Below are positions 37,452 through 46,340 of a DNA stretch of 58,607 nt, in pieces. Positions within the stretch are counted from its first letter, which is position 1. Each line of letters opens with the position of its first letter. The stretch lies in contig NZ_JALKAQ010000016.1 in NCBI RefSeq assembly GCF_023016065.1, forward strand, positions 1-58,607. Reading direction: 5' to 3'. A program made the translations under genes and the position numbers. The stretch comes from Marinobacter sp. S0848L. GTDB taxonomy: Bacteria > Pseudomonadota > Gammaproteobacteria > Pseudomonadales > Oleiphilaceae. The notes beneath the pieces were generated by a model. That model was given only the letters and a program-made list of their open reading frames with translations, did not search any database and was not told where the DNA came from.

Positions 37452-38483
37452 TCAGCTCTTTTCGGTCACCCAGCGATCCAGCATTTCAGTGGCGTCTTTG
37501 ACCGACACCAGTTCCATCGCCCCCACGAATTCTGCCTTGGCGCCCCAGCGCGCTTCCTCCACGGTTTTGCCTGTGAATTCTTGCAGCGCTTCCGGGTAGC
37601 GATTTACACACCATTTCAGAGAGTTGTAGGGCCCCGAGCGATTGGGGTTGCTGGCGGCGAAAATGCCCAAGACATCGGTATTCACTGAGCTAGCGATATG
37701 AGCGGGGCCGGTATCCGGCGCAACCACAAGGTCCGCCTCGCTCATCATGGCGGTAAGTTGTTTCAGAGTGTCTTTGCCGCAAATGTTGTGAGCCTTCTGC
37801 TTCATGGCGCCTTCGATAGCCGCGCAATACTCGGCTTCAAAAGGCGCCGGACTGCCCACGAGAATGACCTTCATGCCGTAAGCTTCGATGGCGTAGTCTG
37901 CCAGTTGGGCGTAGCGCTCCGCCGGCCAATTCCTCAGTGTGTGGCTGGCGCAGGGGCTGATGATCAGGTTCTTTCGGTCAGCCGCTAGATGGCTGCGAGC
38001 AAATTCGTGATCGGCCTCTGATAGAGGGATGTGCCACTGTGGAGGTGCGGCGTTGAGTCCTAGTGGTTCCAGGAAGCTCGCCAGGCAATCCCTGACGTGT
38101 TGCTGTGGAGTCGGAGCAATGCGCTTGTTGATAAACAGACTGTGCAGGTCTTTGCTGCGAGCTTTGTCGTAGCCGACTTTGATCTTGGCCGGAATCAACG
38201 CTGCGGCGAGGTTTGCTCTTAAGGCGACCTGCATGTGCAACAAGGCATCGAACTTGCGGCCTTTCATTTTCTTGCGCAGGTCCGCATAGCCCTGGCGGCC
38301 GGCTTTCTTGTCAAAGATAATGAACTCGACGCCCGGCAGGTCGCCAATGAGCTTGGCTTCGATTTTGCCAATGACCCAGGTGATTTTAACGCCAGGGATT
38401 TGTTCCTGGAGACTTAGAACAACCGGAATGACGTGAGTGACGTCGCCGATGGCGGATAGGCGGAGTATGCAGATGGAGTTCAT
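37452..38483 (-). CDS. Heptosyltransferase-like glycosyltransferase, family 9
   Basis: The 343-residue product belongs to GT9, the family of WaaC, WaaF and WaaQ that add heptoses to the inner LPS core at the cytosolic face. It shows the N-terminal RLSAIGDVTHVIPVV, the sugar-nucleotide region ISPCASHTLRNWPAERYAQL and the C-terminal VVAPDTGPAHIASSV. Which heptose it adds cannot be decided. It runs away from kdkA with a 208-bp divergent spacer. Confidence 0.9.
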   Translation of the reverse strand: MNSICILRLSAIGDVTHVIPVVLSLQEQIPGVKITWVIGKIEAKLIGDLPGVEFIIFDKKAGRQGYADLRKKMKGRKFDALLHMQVALRANLAAALIPAKIKVGYDKARSKDLHSLFINKRIAPTPQQHVRDCLASFLEPLGLNAAPPQWHIPLSEADHEFARSHLAADRKNLIISPCASHTLRNWPAERYAQLADYAIEAYGMKVILVGSPAPFEAEYCAAIEGAMKQKAHNICGKDTLKQLTAMMSEADLVVAPDTGPAHIASSVNTDVLGIFAASNPNRSGPYNSLKWCVNRYPEALQEFTGKTVEEARWGAKAEFVGAMELVSVKDATEMLDRWVTEKS

Positions 38484-38691
38484 GATGCGGTTGTGGGGTT
38501 AAGAGTATGCATTGCAGTCCATAGCGGTTTTTTAATCCGCGTTATAGAGTCTCAAAGGGCTCGTTGGTAAACTCGGCGTCAGTTTAGCTGAGTCTGCTGA
38601 TAATTGCTTTAGAGCGCAGCAGTGAATCGACGGTGTTTGTAACAGTGGTGGCTGAAAGTTGGCACATAGCGAGAGTAATCAAAACGACTGT

Positions 38692-39378
38692 ATGCGCTCT
38701 GCTATTATCAGTGCGCCAGGGTACGAATCTGTCGATGAACATTGGTTCCTGCCGCAGGCTTGGGGTAGGCAGGCTCATGCAGTTACTGAAGGTGGCCGCG
38801 GTAGTGCGTGGTTTATCGAATCTGAGTGCGGTAGTTTTGTGTTACGATATTATCGACGCGGAGGCCTCGCCGCACGGCTTTCAGATCGCCGATACCTGTT
38901 CACCGGGTTCAATAATACGCGATCATTTGCAGAGTTTCGGTTGACGGATGAGCTTTATCAGCGAGGGCTGCCGGTGCCAAAACCGGTGTCGGCTTTGGCT
39001 TGTCGTTTTGGCAGTTTGACTTATGAAGCGGCCATTTTGGTGGAGAGAATCCCCGGAGCGCGTTCACTGCCAACCTGCAGTAGAGTCGACGATGAGGTTC
39101 TCTGGCACCACATTGGCAAAAGAATTGGCGCCTTTCACCAAGAGGGGTTGGATCACGTTGATCTTAACTGCGATAACATTCTAATCACGGATGACCGCAT
39201 TTATCTTATCGACTTTGACCGCTGCAAGTTGCGCGTGAACTCGGATGTGGGGGCAGGTTGGAAACACAATAATCTAAAACGCCTTTATCGCTCTATTTGT
39301 AAGCGGTTACCGTTTTTTTCAGAGGAAAAGCGCACGAGAGTATGGAATGAGCTGATAGCGGGCTATCATTCGCTTTGA
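38692..39378 (+). CDS. kdkA: 3-deoxy-D-manno-octulosonic acid (Kdo) kinase
   Basis: The 228-residue product resembles KdkA of Haemophilus, which phosphorylates Kdo in lipid A-Kdo precursor. It has a glycine loop GRGSAWFI (36-43), the LRYYRRGGL segment, RSFAEFRLTDELYQRGLPVP, the catalytic HVDLNCDN (155-162) and metal-binding DFDRC (174-178). The ATG at 38692 is chosen; an in-frame TTG at 38659 is an alternative since neither has a strong ribosome-binding site. It opens the plus-strand core operon. Confidence 0.9.
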   Translation: MRSAIISAPGYESVDEHWFLPQAWGRQAHAVTEGGRGSAWFIESECGSFVLRYYRRGGLAARLSDRRYLFTGFNNTRSFAEFRLTDELYQRGLPVPKPVSALACRFGSLTYEAAILVERIPGARSLPTCSRVDDEVLWHHIGKRIGAFHQEGLDHVDLNCDNILITDDRIYLIDFDRCKLRVNSDVGAGWKHNNLKRLYRSICKRLPFFSEEKRTRVWNELIAGYHSL

Positions 39379-39444
39379 AATCCTCCCCCGGTTCAGAGGC
39401 AATGGTTCTGAGCAATAATCTTTCATGAGGCTTGTCCTTCCTGT

Positions 39445-40419
39445 ATGTCTTTTCAAAAACAAGATTTCCCAATTGACGCTGTTGTTACTTGGGTTGATGG
39501 TGATGATCCTGCGCACAGTGAGAAACTGGAAGCCTACTTGGGGCGGAGGTTTAAGCGGCGCCCGAAAGCTGCAGAAAAAACCCGTTACGCAGACAGGGGG
39601 GAGCTGGAATACTGTATTGCGTCATTGCTTCGTTTCGCGCCTTGGTTAGGCCATATTTATATTGTGACGGATAATCAGGTGCCTGGTTTTATGAGCTCGA
39701 TACCTCCGTCTGTTGCCAATCGGATTACCATCGTCGATCACCGAACAATCTTCGACGGTTATACTGAGCATCTGCCGACATTCAATAGCCTATCCATTGA
39801 AACCATGCTTTGGCGGATACCCGGACTTGCAAACAATTTCATTTATTTTAATGACGATGTTTTCCTTATAAAGCCTGTGGCTCCGGCAGATTTTTTTAGT
39901 AGTAATGGCGTCGTGCTTCGCGGCACATTCAGGCCTCGGAAAAAGCGACGTTTTTCCAGCCGACTAGCCCGGATGCTCGGGAAAGGTCGTCCGACTGTTC
40001 GAACACTACAATCTGATGCGGCTGCTCAAGTAGGTGTGGCTGGTAGATATCTCGATGTGAATCATATTCCCCATCCGATGCGAGTCAGCACGTTGCGAGA
40101 CTATTTTGCGAGCCATCCGCGGCAACTACAAAGGAACGTGACTTATCGATTAAGGAATGTAGGGCAGTTTTGGCCGATCGCACTGGCTAACCATTTAGAA
40201 ATAAAGCAGGGCAGTGCTGATTTTTCGAAATTGCCTCTTTCGCTATACCTTAGTTCATCGGCCAAACGGGGCGATATGGAATCGCTGTTAGATGCGGAAA
40301 AATGCCCTGATTGTAAATTTTTATGTGCCCAGAGCTTAGATCAGGCCACCGAGGAGTTTGTGGCTTTGTGGGTATCTTGGATGGATGAAAACGTTGGCCG
40401 ATTGTTGGAGATAGCTTGA
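39445..40419 (+). CDS. Stealth-family sugar-phosphate transferase
   Basis: The 324-residue product carries the Stealth regions: CR1 IDAVVTWVDGDD (10-21), CR2 with RYADRGELEYCIASLLRFAP, HLPTFNSLSIETMLWRIPGL and FNDDVFLIKP (48-144), then HIPHPM near 211 (CR3). Stealth enzymes transfer hexose-1-phosphate in capsules and exopolysaccharides; eukaryotic GlcNAc-1-phosphotransferase shares the domain. In an LPS core cluster it would add a phosphodiester-linked sugar. Its stop overlaps the waaL-like start by four bases. Confidence 0.88.
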   Translation: MSFQKQDFPIDAVVTWVDGDDPAHSEKLEAYLGRRFKRRPKAAEKTRYADRGELEYCIASLLRFAPWLGHIYIVTDNQVPGFMSSIPPSVANRITIVDHRTIFDGYTEHLPTFNSLSIETMLWRIPGLANNFIYFNDDVFLIKPVAPADFFSSNGVVLRGTFRPRKKRRFSSRLARMLGKGRPTVRTLQSDAAAQVGVAGRYLDVNHIPHPMRVSTLRDYFASHPRQLQRNVTYRLRNVGQFWPIALANHLEIKQGSADFSKLPLSLYLSSSAKRGDMESLLDAEKCPDCKFLCAQSLDQATEEFVALWVSWMDENVGRLLEIA

Positions 40420-41675
40420 TGCTCCAATCTGCTTCGTTCGAGAATGACAACCTAAACTCTGTTGGCCCTATTCGTATCCAGCGATGGATCAGTACTTTCC
40501 TTCTTCTTTTCATTGCCTTTTCATTTCTAGTTCCTTGGATAGCATTGTCCCGAGCGTTTTTTTTCGCAGGAGTGCTGCCGTTAATTTTTTGGGTATGTGT
40601 AAAGCGGGATGCACGGGCCGGTATCAGCGATCGCTCGGGTTGGTTTGCGATCGGGTTCATTGGATTCGTCGCTGTGGCGACATTTATCCCTGAGGGAGTG
40701 ATTGCGGATCGACAGTTCCAAGTTGTTCGCTGGGCGTTCAGTACGGCAGTGTTCATGCTTGCTGTTTTAGCTGCATCTGAGCGATGGCTTAATCAGCCGT
40801 TATTGTTCGCGCGAATTTTTATGGCGGTAGTAATCGCCAGTGGAGCTGAGGCGTTTGCGTATTACCTGTGGCACGACATGTATCCAGCGAGGCTTGAGGG
40901 TGCCGGGTTCATGGGGCACCCTATTCTTGGCCCTTCTGCCTTGATTAGTGTTTGGGCTATCGGAATGACACTATTCCGACTGGGCGAGAATAGAGAGCGT
41001 TTAGATCAAGTGATAATGATCGTCTCTTTTCTGATTTTGTTTGCTGTGACGATATTTTCGCAAAGTCGTGGGCCACTGGTTGCACTCTTGGCGTTTATTC
41101 TAATCTGCTTGTTTGCGGTGTTTTGGCTGGAAAGTAGGGGCAAGAGTTGGCACGTCGGTTTTTGGGTGCTTTTTGGGGCGATGCTCTTCGGGGCAGGATC
41201 CTTATTCTTATTTGATGATTTGATCGCAAGAATGCTGGGTCGGGGGTTTTCTTATAGGCCTGAGATTTGGCTCGCTGTTTTTAACAACCCGCCCGAGATA
41301 ATCTGGATCGGTGAAGGGATGGGGACGGACTTCAGAAATTCCAGTGCTGGAAAAATGTTGATGGTGGATTCGGGGCTATCGATCAAACACCCCCATAACC
41401 TGTTTTTGAGTGTGTTTCATTACGCCGGCATTATCGGCCTCACCCTGTTTATGGTGTTGTTGACGTGGATTCTAGTTCGGATATGTCGTTTGACCCAAGG
41501 CGCTGGACGCCAGTTTCGACTCTTTGCATTTGGGCTGTTTGTACTTCCATTGATGTTGAATATGACAGACGGCCATAGGGTTGTTGCCCCGCCAAGTACC
41601 GACTGGATGTTCTCCTGGTTGCTACTCATGTTTCTGATCGGCCTTGTCCGGCATTTCGAGAGGCAGGACGCGTAA
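40416..41675 (+). CDS. waaL: O-antigen ligase family membrane protein
   Basis: The 419-residue product has about 10-12 hydrophobic segments and a large loop before residue 330 with SIKHPHNLFLSVFHYAGIIG, which carries the conserved histidine region of the Wzy_C/WaaL family. WaaL joins O-antigen to lipid A-core in the periplasm. Wzy polymerase is a close alternative that sequence alone does not exclude; the core context favours ligase. Its TAA overlaps the next ATG by one base. Confidence 0.8.
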   Translation: MMLQSASFENDNLNSVGPIRIQRWISTFLLLFIAFSFLVPWIALSRAFFFAGVLPLIFWVCVKRDARAGISDRSGWFAIGFIGFVAVATFIPEGVIADRQFQVVRWAFSTAVFMLAVLAASERWLNQPLLFARIFMAVVIASGAEAFAYYLWHDMYPARLEGAGFMGHPILGPSALISVWAIGMTLFRLGENRERLDQVIMIVSFLILFAVTIFSQSRGPLVALLAFILICLFAVFWLESRGKSWHVGFWVLFGAMLFGAGSLFLFDDLIARMLGRGFSYRPEIWLAVFNNPPEIIWIGEGMGTDFRNSSAGKMLMVDSGLSIKHPHNLFLSVFHYAGIIGLTLFMVLLTWILVRICRLTQGAGRQFRLFAFGLFVLPLMLNMTDGHRVVAPPSTDWMFSWLLLMFLIGLVRHFERQDA

Positions 41676-42397
41676 TGCTGCAATCGTTTCGTTATCGAGA
41701 ATATCGTTCCGTCACCTGCGTCAGCTCTAACATGAGCCGGCAGATCCTGGGCGCGGTGATTGACGGTGAATTCGAACTAGGGACTGTTTTTCGGGACAAT
41801 CGCAGAACCTTGAGTGCACAAGTGATGTGCGCGGATCAGTCGTTGCTGCTGAAAGTGCCTAGAGCGCGGAATGGCCGTAAATGGGAGCGCTTCCTCACAC
41901 TGTTTAGAGTGAGTGATGCATTTCGAACACTCCATCACCTTGAATTGATGAGATCGATGGGGTTTTCTGCGCCCGAACCTGTTCTGGCCGGCGAACGCCG
42001 AGCTAGCGGTGTAGTTGTAGATTCTTTCGTTTGCTATCGTTTTGTCGAAGGTCGGCGCGCTGAACCTAGAGATGCATCCGAAATTCTGGCGGCGATCGAA
42101 GCTTTGCACCAGCGTGGTTACCTTCGGGGGGATGCGCAGTTGGCGAATTTTCTAATAGTTGAGGGTAATGTTACCTTCATCGACTTTCGGTTGAAGCGAC
42201 CACGATGGCTGCCCAAGTTGCAGAAAGCTCGGGAGATTGATCGATTTCTGCGAAGTTGCCCCGAAGCCCGAAAATTACTCACTCCTGGCCAGGCTGCCTC
42301 CAGATGGTTGAAGCTAGCATCAATGCTAGAGCGCTTCAGCTTTGGCCTGCGAACAGTTAAGAGAAACATGAGAAAGCGCTGGAAATCAGATCGCTGA
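41675..42397 (+). CDS. LPS core kinase, WaaY/RfaY-like
   Basis: The 240-residue product has a shortened protein-kinase fold: a lysine in SLLLKVPRAR, the catalytic segment HQRGYLRGDAQLANFLI (about 151-167) and the metal-binding FIDFRLKRP. RfaY/WaaY adds phosphate to heptose II of the inner core. The catalytic HxD is changed to LRGD, as is common in this family (GDxxxxN retained). It overlaps the ligase gene and is likely translated with it. Confidence 0.82.
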   Translation: MLQSFRYREYRSVTCVSSNMSRQILGAVIDGEFELGTVFRDNRRTLSAQVMCADQSLLLKVPRARNGRKWERFLTLFRVSDAFRTLHHLELMRSMGFSAPEPVLAGERRASGVVVDSFVCYRFVEGRRAEPRDASEILAAIEALHQRGYLRGDAQLANFLIVEGNVTFIDFRLKRPRWLPKLQKAREIDRFLRSCPEARKLLTPGQAASRWLKLASMLERFSFGLRTVKRNMRKRWKSDR

Positions 42398-42465
42398 TCC
42401 CGGGCGGCTAGCCTTGAGGTAGACGGAGGGGCTGCAGCGTATGCCTAAAATCAAAGGGAGTGAGT

Positions 42466-43542
42466 ATGAAAAAAGCAGTATTGTTCTGCCCATCCCGAGT
42501 TTGGGGCGGAATCGAAAAAAACGTGTATCTGCGGGCCAAGTTTCTGGGCGCGTCTGGTGTAGCGGTGACGGTCGTACTTCTAAAAGGATATTTCCCGGAA
42601 CGTTTCGACGATCTTGAGAATGTTACCGTTATTGAGGTGACATCGAGAGGCGGTGATTTCAACGTGTTTGTGGTCGCAAACTACGTAAAGATTCTCAGGG
42701 CGATAGATCCGGATGTGGTGTTTGCTGCCTTGAAAAAAGATTGGTGGTTGGTTTCACTGGCCTCCAGAATTGCCGGGGTTTCCAGGGTAGTTCTGTACCT
42801 TGGAATTGCGCGCAGAGTTAAAAGCCCGATCAAGTACTTTATTGTCTTCAGGCTTATGAAATCGATATTGATGGTAAATAGTAACTCGCTTAAAAACGAG
42901 ATGCTGAGTTATCCCAAGTTTTTTGATGAAGACAATGTCGTGCGGGTTTATAACGGGTTTGATCTGCCGCCCGAAAGTGTTGAAGCGCTGGATTTCCGTA
43001 CCCTACTGAACTTACCAGCTGACGCTTATATAGTTGGGTGTGCGGGCCGTTTTAGCCCGCAGAAAGGATTTGATCTGTTGCCAGATATTCTCTCGGGTCT
43101 ACCGGATAGCGTCCATATTGTGCATGCTGGAGAAGGAGAGTTTGAGAAAGAGATCAAGGCCTCAATCAGCGAGCGCGTGGAGTCCGATCGAATCCACTTT
43201 TTAGGTTACCAGAGTTCAATGGCGCCATTCTTCAAGGGCATTGATATGTTCTTGCTCTGTTCTAGAAATGAAGGCATGGCCAATGTGCTAAACGAAGCCA
43301 TGAGCTATGGAAAACCTGTGGTTTCTACGCGGGTACCTGGTAGTGAAGAACTTCTGGCTCATGGTAAATATGGCGTTTTAACGGACGTAGGCGACACGCG
43401 TGAACTGTCGCTTGCGGTACTATCCATAATTAAAGGCGAGCGAGTTTTTTGTCCTAAAGAACAGCGGCAGTGGATCGAAAGTGAATTCAGTACGGAACGC
43501 ATGGAGAGCGAAACCAAAACGCTTTTCTTTGGGCCCCGGTAA
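42466..43542 (+). CDS. Glycosyltransferase family 4
   Basis: The 358-residue product is a GT-B enzyme. The acceptor domain begins MKKAVLFCPSRVWGGIEKNV; the donor domain has GCAGRFSPQKGFDLLPDIL and the E(X7)E element in SRNEGMANVLNEAMSYGKPV. ATG at 42466 is preferred over a GTG two codons upstream since AAGGGAG then has normal spacing. Donor sugar unknown; an LPS core hexose is likely. Confidence 0.9.
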   Translation: MKKAVLFCPSRVWGGIEKNVYLRAKFLGASGVAVTVVLLKGYFPERFDDLENVTVIEVTSRGGDFNVFVVANYVKILRAIDPDVVFAALKKDWWLVSLASRIAGVSRVVLYLGIARRVKSPIKYFIVFRLMKSILMVNSNSLKNEMLSYPKFFDEDNVVRVYNGFDLPPESVEALDFRTLLNLPADAYIVGCAGRFSPQKGFDLLPDILSGLPDSVHIVHAGEGEFEKEIKASISERVESDRIHFLGYQSSMAPFFKGIDMFLLCSRNEGMANVLNEAMSYGKPVVSTRVPGSEELLAHGKYGVLTDVGDTRELSLAVLSIIKGERVFCPKEQRQWIESEFSTERMESETKTLFFGPR

Positions 43543-43605
43543 AGCGGATTAATTCCGTTTTGCCGCCTGTTTTTTTATTAGAGAATTGGTTACTAGGAAT
43601 TACCA

Positions 43606-44274
43606 TTGGCCGCAAAATATCGGAACAGAGCGTTTTGGATTGATACGTGGAACCGATTTCGATTCGGAGCACAGGCGCCGCGCTATGCAGAACGTATTTG
43701 GGTTGATCCGAGGCAGTGTAGTAAATACATTGAAGCCGCCGATCTGGCACACCACTTTGGGGCGAGTACGCGCCAGATGTCGGGCCGGGTGGTAAAACAA
43801 TGGCCTACGTTTTTAGAGCAGACACTCGATCAGCACCCTAAGTTGACGTATTGCTGGTCTCACTGGAGAGAGGGTAATAGTTGGGAAAGCGCGGGTGCTA
43901 TCGATTTCATGCTAAGCCGGATTGCAGTGTCAAAAACTGGCGTAACTGATCAATGCCGGACGAATGAGGATGTAACCATGCGCTTTACCCAACTTGATGA
44001 CATCTGGGCTGAGGTGAAAGTGCGTGGATCATTGCCGTCGCGAAGGGATCTTGATGCTAACAATTTTCGGGAGATTGGAGGAGTTTTGATGCATCTTGGG
44101 CCAGGAGGAGAGCCGGTTTTTTCTGGCGCCGGCTGTCATCGCTTTGCAATGGCGTTAATGCTGGAGGCACCGTTCCCGGCTCAGCTTGGGGTTGTTCACT
44201 CCTCCGCCATCAGTAGCCTGCCGGAGTATCGGAGACGGGGCGGCAATTACAAAGATGTATCTTTTTCCGGTTGA
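43606..44274 (+). CDS. Unassigned protein with ParB/sulfiredoxin-like core
   Basis: The 222-residue product has no family I can name with certainty. Its second half (RFTQLDDIWAEVKVRG from 126, then VLMHLGPGGEPVFSGAGCHR to 179 and AQLGVVHSS near 192-200) resembles the ParB/Srx fold: an ordered strand, a glycine turn, a G-x-x-HR motif in place of the GERR box, then a strand ending in histidine. The first half is rich in tryptophan and arginine. It starts with TTG behind TAGGA and overlaps the opposing GT4 gene by 28 bases. A kinase- or nucleotide-binding role in surface sugar metabolism is speculative. Confidence 0.7.
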   Translation: MAAKYRNRAFWIDTWNRFRFGAQAPRYAERIWVDPRQCSKYIEAADLAHHFGASTRQMSGRVVKQWPTFLEQTLDQHPKLTYCWSHWREGNSWESAGAIDFMLSRIAVSKTGVTDQCRTNEDVTMRFTQLDDIWAEVKVRGSLPSRRDLDANNFREIGGVLMHLGPGGEPVFSGAGCHRFAMALMLEAPFPAQLGVVHSSAISSLPEYRRRGGNYKDVSFSG

Positions 44275-45407
44275 TCAAGGAAAGCTGACACCACCACATC
44301 GCTTTGGAAAGGCGCTAGCCACTCCGATTTGACAGGTATTGGCAGTTCGTTGACAACAGATGTAAGGCCGCTAGCCAGCCCTTCTACTGAGCGGTGCGTT
44401 AGAAAGCGTGCAAGCTCGCCACGGAAGACATCCTTTACGCCGCCACGGCTCTCAACGGCCATGATAGGTATCCCGCAAGCCAGAGCCTCAGTCAGCACGA
44501 TGCCCAGTCCTTCGTACTCTGAGGCCAATACAAACAGATCTGCCTGTTTCATCCATGGGTACGGGTTACTGCGCTTTCCAGCAAAGATGACTCGATCGGA
44601 TATGCCTAAATCTCGAGCCTTTGTCTCCAGTTCACTGCGTAGCTCGCCTTCGCCAACAATAACCAGCTTGTGATCAATGCCTGAGCCTTTGTAGGCCTCC
44701 AGCAAGAGCGCGTGACCTTTTTGTGGCACTAAGCGGGCTACATTGAGAATGTACGGTTCGCTGGGAATGCCGTCGTCCGGCTCGTTTGCCAGAGTGCGGA
44801 TTTGTTCAACCGGGCAGGGGTTGGTGATGACTCTCAGGCTTTTAGGTTTAATGTTCCCTTTATCGAAGGCTTCTTGCGCTGACTCCAGAACCCCGGTCGA
44901 GACACACGCCAAGTGCCGGTCGTGAAAAACCAGTTTCCATTCCAGCTTCTTTTGCCAGAGTGGGCGGTCGTAATGGATCACGTTCTCGAGCACGTAAATA
45001 TTGCGCTCATCCCGGAACGACCAGAAATATTTGAAGGTACCCAATCCCCGAAAAACAATCCGGTCGAAACGCCCGTGTTGCTGTTCCAGTTTTTGGATGT
45101 GACGCTTGAGAAGCCAGCCGCACAGCCAGCCTACCCACATGAAGTGGGATTTCGGAAGAATAACGCCCAAGAGAAGGCGTGACAGCAGGAAGACGGGAAT
45201 CCCGATCACGGATTTTAGCAGTGCCTGCTGTTGATCAAAGTGGTGAAGCTTGACCGCCCCGTTTGATGGTGCCAAGTCATTGGGGCTATTTCTGCAGGCC
45301 AGCAAATGGCTCTCGTGGCCTTCTTCAGCGAACGCATCGGCTAGGTTGACGGCGACCCGCTCCATGCCGCCCATTTTGAGGCTGTGTATGACGACCAGAG
45401 TTCTCAT
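44247..45407 (-). CDS. Glycosyltransferase family 4
   Basis: The 386-residue product is a GT-B glycosyltransferase with MRTLVVIHSLKMGGMERVAV at the start and, in the donor domain, NVARLVPQKGHALLLEAY and LASEYEGLGIVLTEALACGI (E(X7)E). The ATG at 45407 overlaps the stop of the GT2 gene (ATGA), which supports it over the longer open frame. It closes the minus-strand LPS operon and overlaps the ParB-like gene tail-to-tail. Confidence 0.92.
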   Translation of the reverse strand: MRTLVVIHSLKMGGMERVAVNLADAFAEEGHESHLLACRNSPNDLAPSNGAVKLHHFDQQQALLKSVIGIPVFLLSRLLLGVILPKSHFMWVGWLCGWLLKRHIQKLEQQHGRFDRIVFRGLGTFKYFWSFRDERNIYVLENVIHYDRPLWQKKLEWKLVFHDRHLACVSTGVLESAQEAFDKGNIKPKSLRVITNPCPVEQIRTLANEPDDGIPSEPYILNVARLVPQKGHALLLEAYKGSGIDHKLVIVGEGELRSELETKARDLGISDRVIFAGKRSNPYPWMKQADLFVLASEYEGLGIVLTEALACGIPIMAVESRGGVKDVFRGELARFLTHRSVEGLASGLTSVVNELPIPVKSEWLAPFQSDVVVSAFLDQPEKDTSL

Positions 45408-46234
45408 GCTGACTTTTTCTTCTTGATCCCGTTTTCCGCCCAAAAGGTTTTGTTGTCCTTCACCGCTTTACGGATAGCCCGGTTCTTCGCCCAGATTTCG
45501 GGCTTGGAATAACCGCGGGCATGATCGAGATGCAGGCAAACCGTGCTGTAGCGTATCTGCTGAGATTTGTGGCCGTAGTTCCAAAGGCGTTCGCCGAGTT
45601 CGCGATCCAAACCGCCGTACTGCATGTCTTCGTTGAATCCGTTCACGGCAATTAAATCTTGAGTCCAGGTAGAGCTGTTCATGCCATTCCAGCTTGCCGC
45701 CGCGGGCGTGATACGGTTCATGAAGTTGCGGAATCCCGTTGAAGGGGAAAGCTTCCACAATTTGTGATTCTTCGGCTGCCCGTGAGCCACCAGCCAGTCA
45801 CGCTTGAAAATGACGCCGGAGCGGATGTCCTCATCGGCAATGGCTTCGGATACCGGCATAGTGAGCTTGATATAACCGCCGGACAAAAAGAGCCCGGGCT
45901 TGGCAAGATCGTGGTGGGTTTTCACGAAGTTCGGTTCGGGTATGCAGTCGCCATCGGTGAATATCAGGTAGTCGCAGCTTGTTTCTTCAATGGCTTTGTT
46001 CAGAATTTGGCATTTTCGAAAGCCATCGTCCTCGTGCCATACGTGGTCAATCGCCAAAATGCCACGCTCTTTAAATTTATTGATTAGGGAGCGGGTTTCA
46101 TCGGTAGAGCCGTCGTCGGCAATGATGACCCGGAACTTGGTGAACGTCTGGCATTCGTAGCCCGTCAGTACTTTGCTCAGCCAGAGGGGAGAGTTGTAGG
46201 TGGTGATAACAACACCAATCGACGTTGGGGCCAT
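45404..46234 (-). CDS. Glycosyltransferase family 2
   Basis: The 276-residue product is a GT-A enzyme. It begins IGVVITTYNSPLWLSKVL, has IIADDGSTDET, the DxD-type FTDGDCIPEPNF and a galactosyltransferase-like C-terminal part with GFNEDMQYGGLDRELGERL. Such proteins add hexoses in LPS cores (LgtF-like). It is translationally coupled to the GT4 gene after it. Confidence 0.9.
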   Translation of the reverse strand: MAPTSIGVVITTYNSPLWLSKVLTGYECQTFTKFRVIIADDGSTDETRSLINKFKERGILAIDHVWHEDDGFRKCQILNKAIEETSCDYLIFTDGDCIPEPNFVKTHHDLAKPGLFLSGGYIKLTMPVSEAIADEDIRSGVIFKRDWLVAHGQPKNHKLWKLSPSTGFRNFMNRITPAAASWNGMNSSTWTQDLIAVNGFNEDMQYGGLDRELGERLWNYGHKSQQIRYSTVCLHLDHARGYSKPEIWAKNRAIRKAVKDNKTFWAENGIKKKKSA

Positions 46235-46340
46235 AGAATTCCAGTGTCCAAAAGTTAGCGTGTAATAGAAAGCGGCTAGTATAGCGCGGGTTCTGGCGAG
46301 ATGCCTGTCTGTACTTGTTCAAATACTGGGCAGCGCCAAG

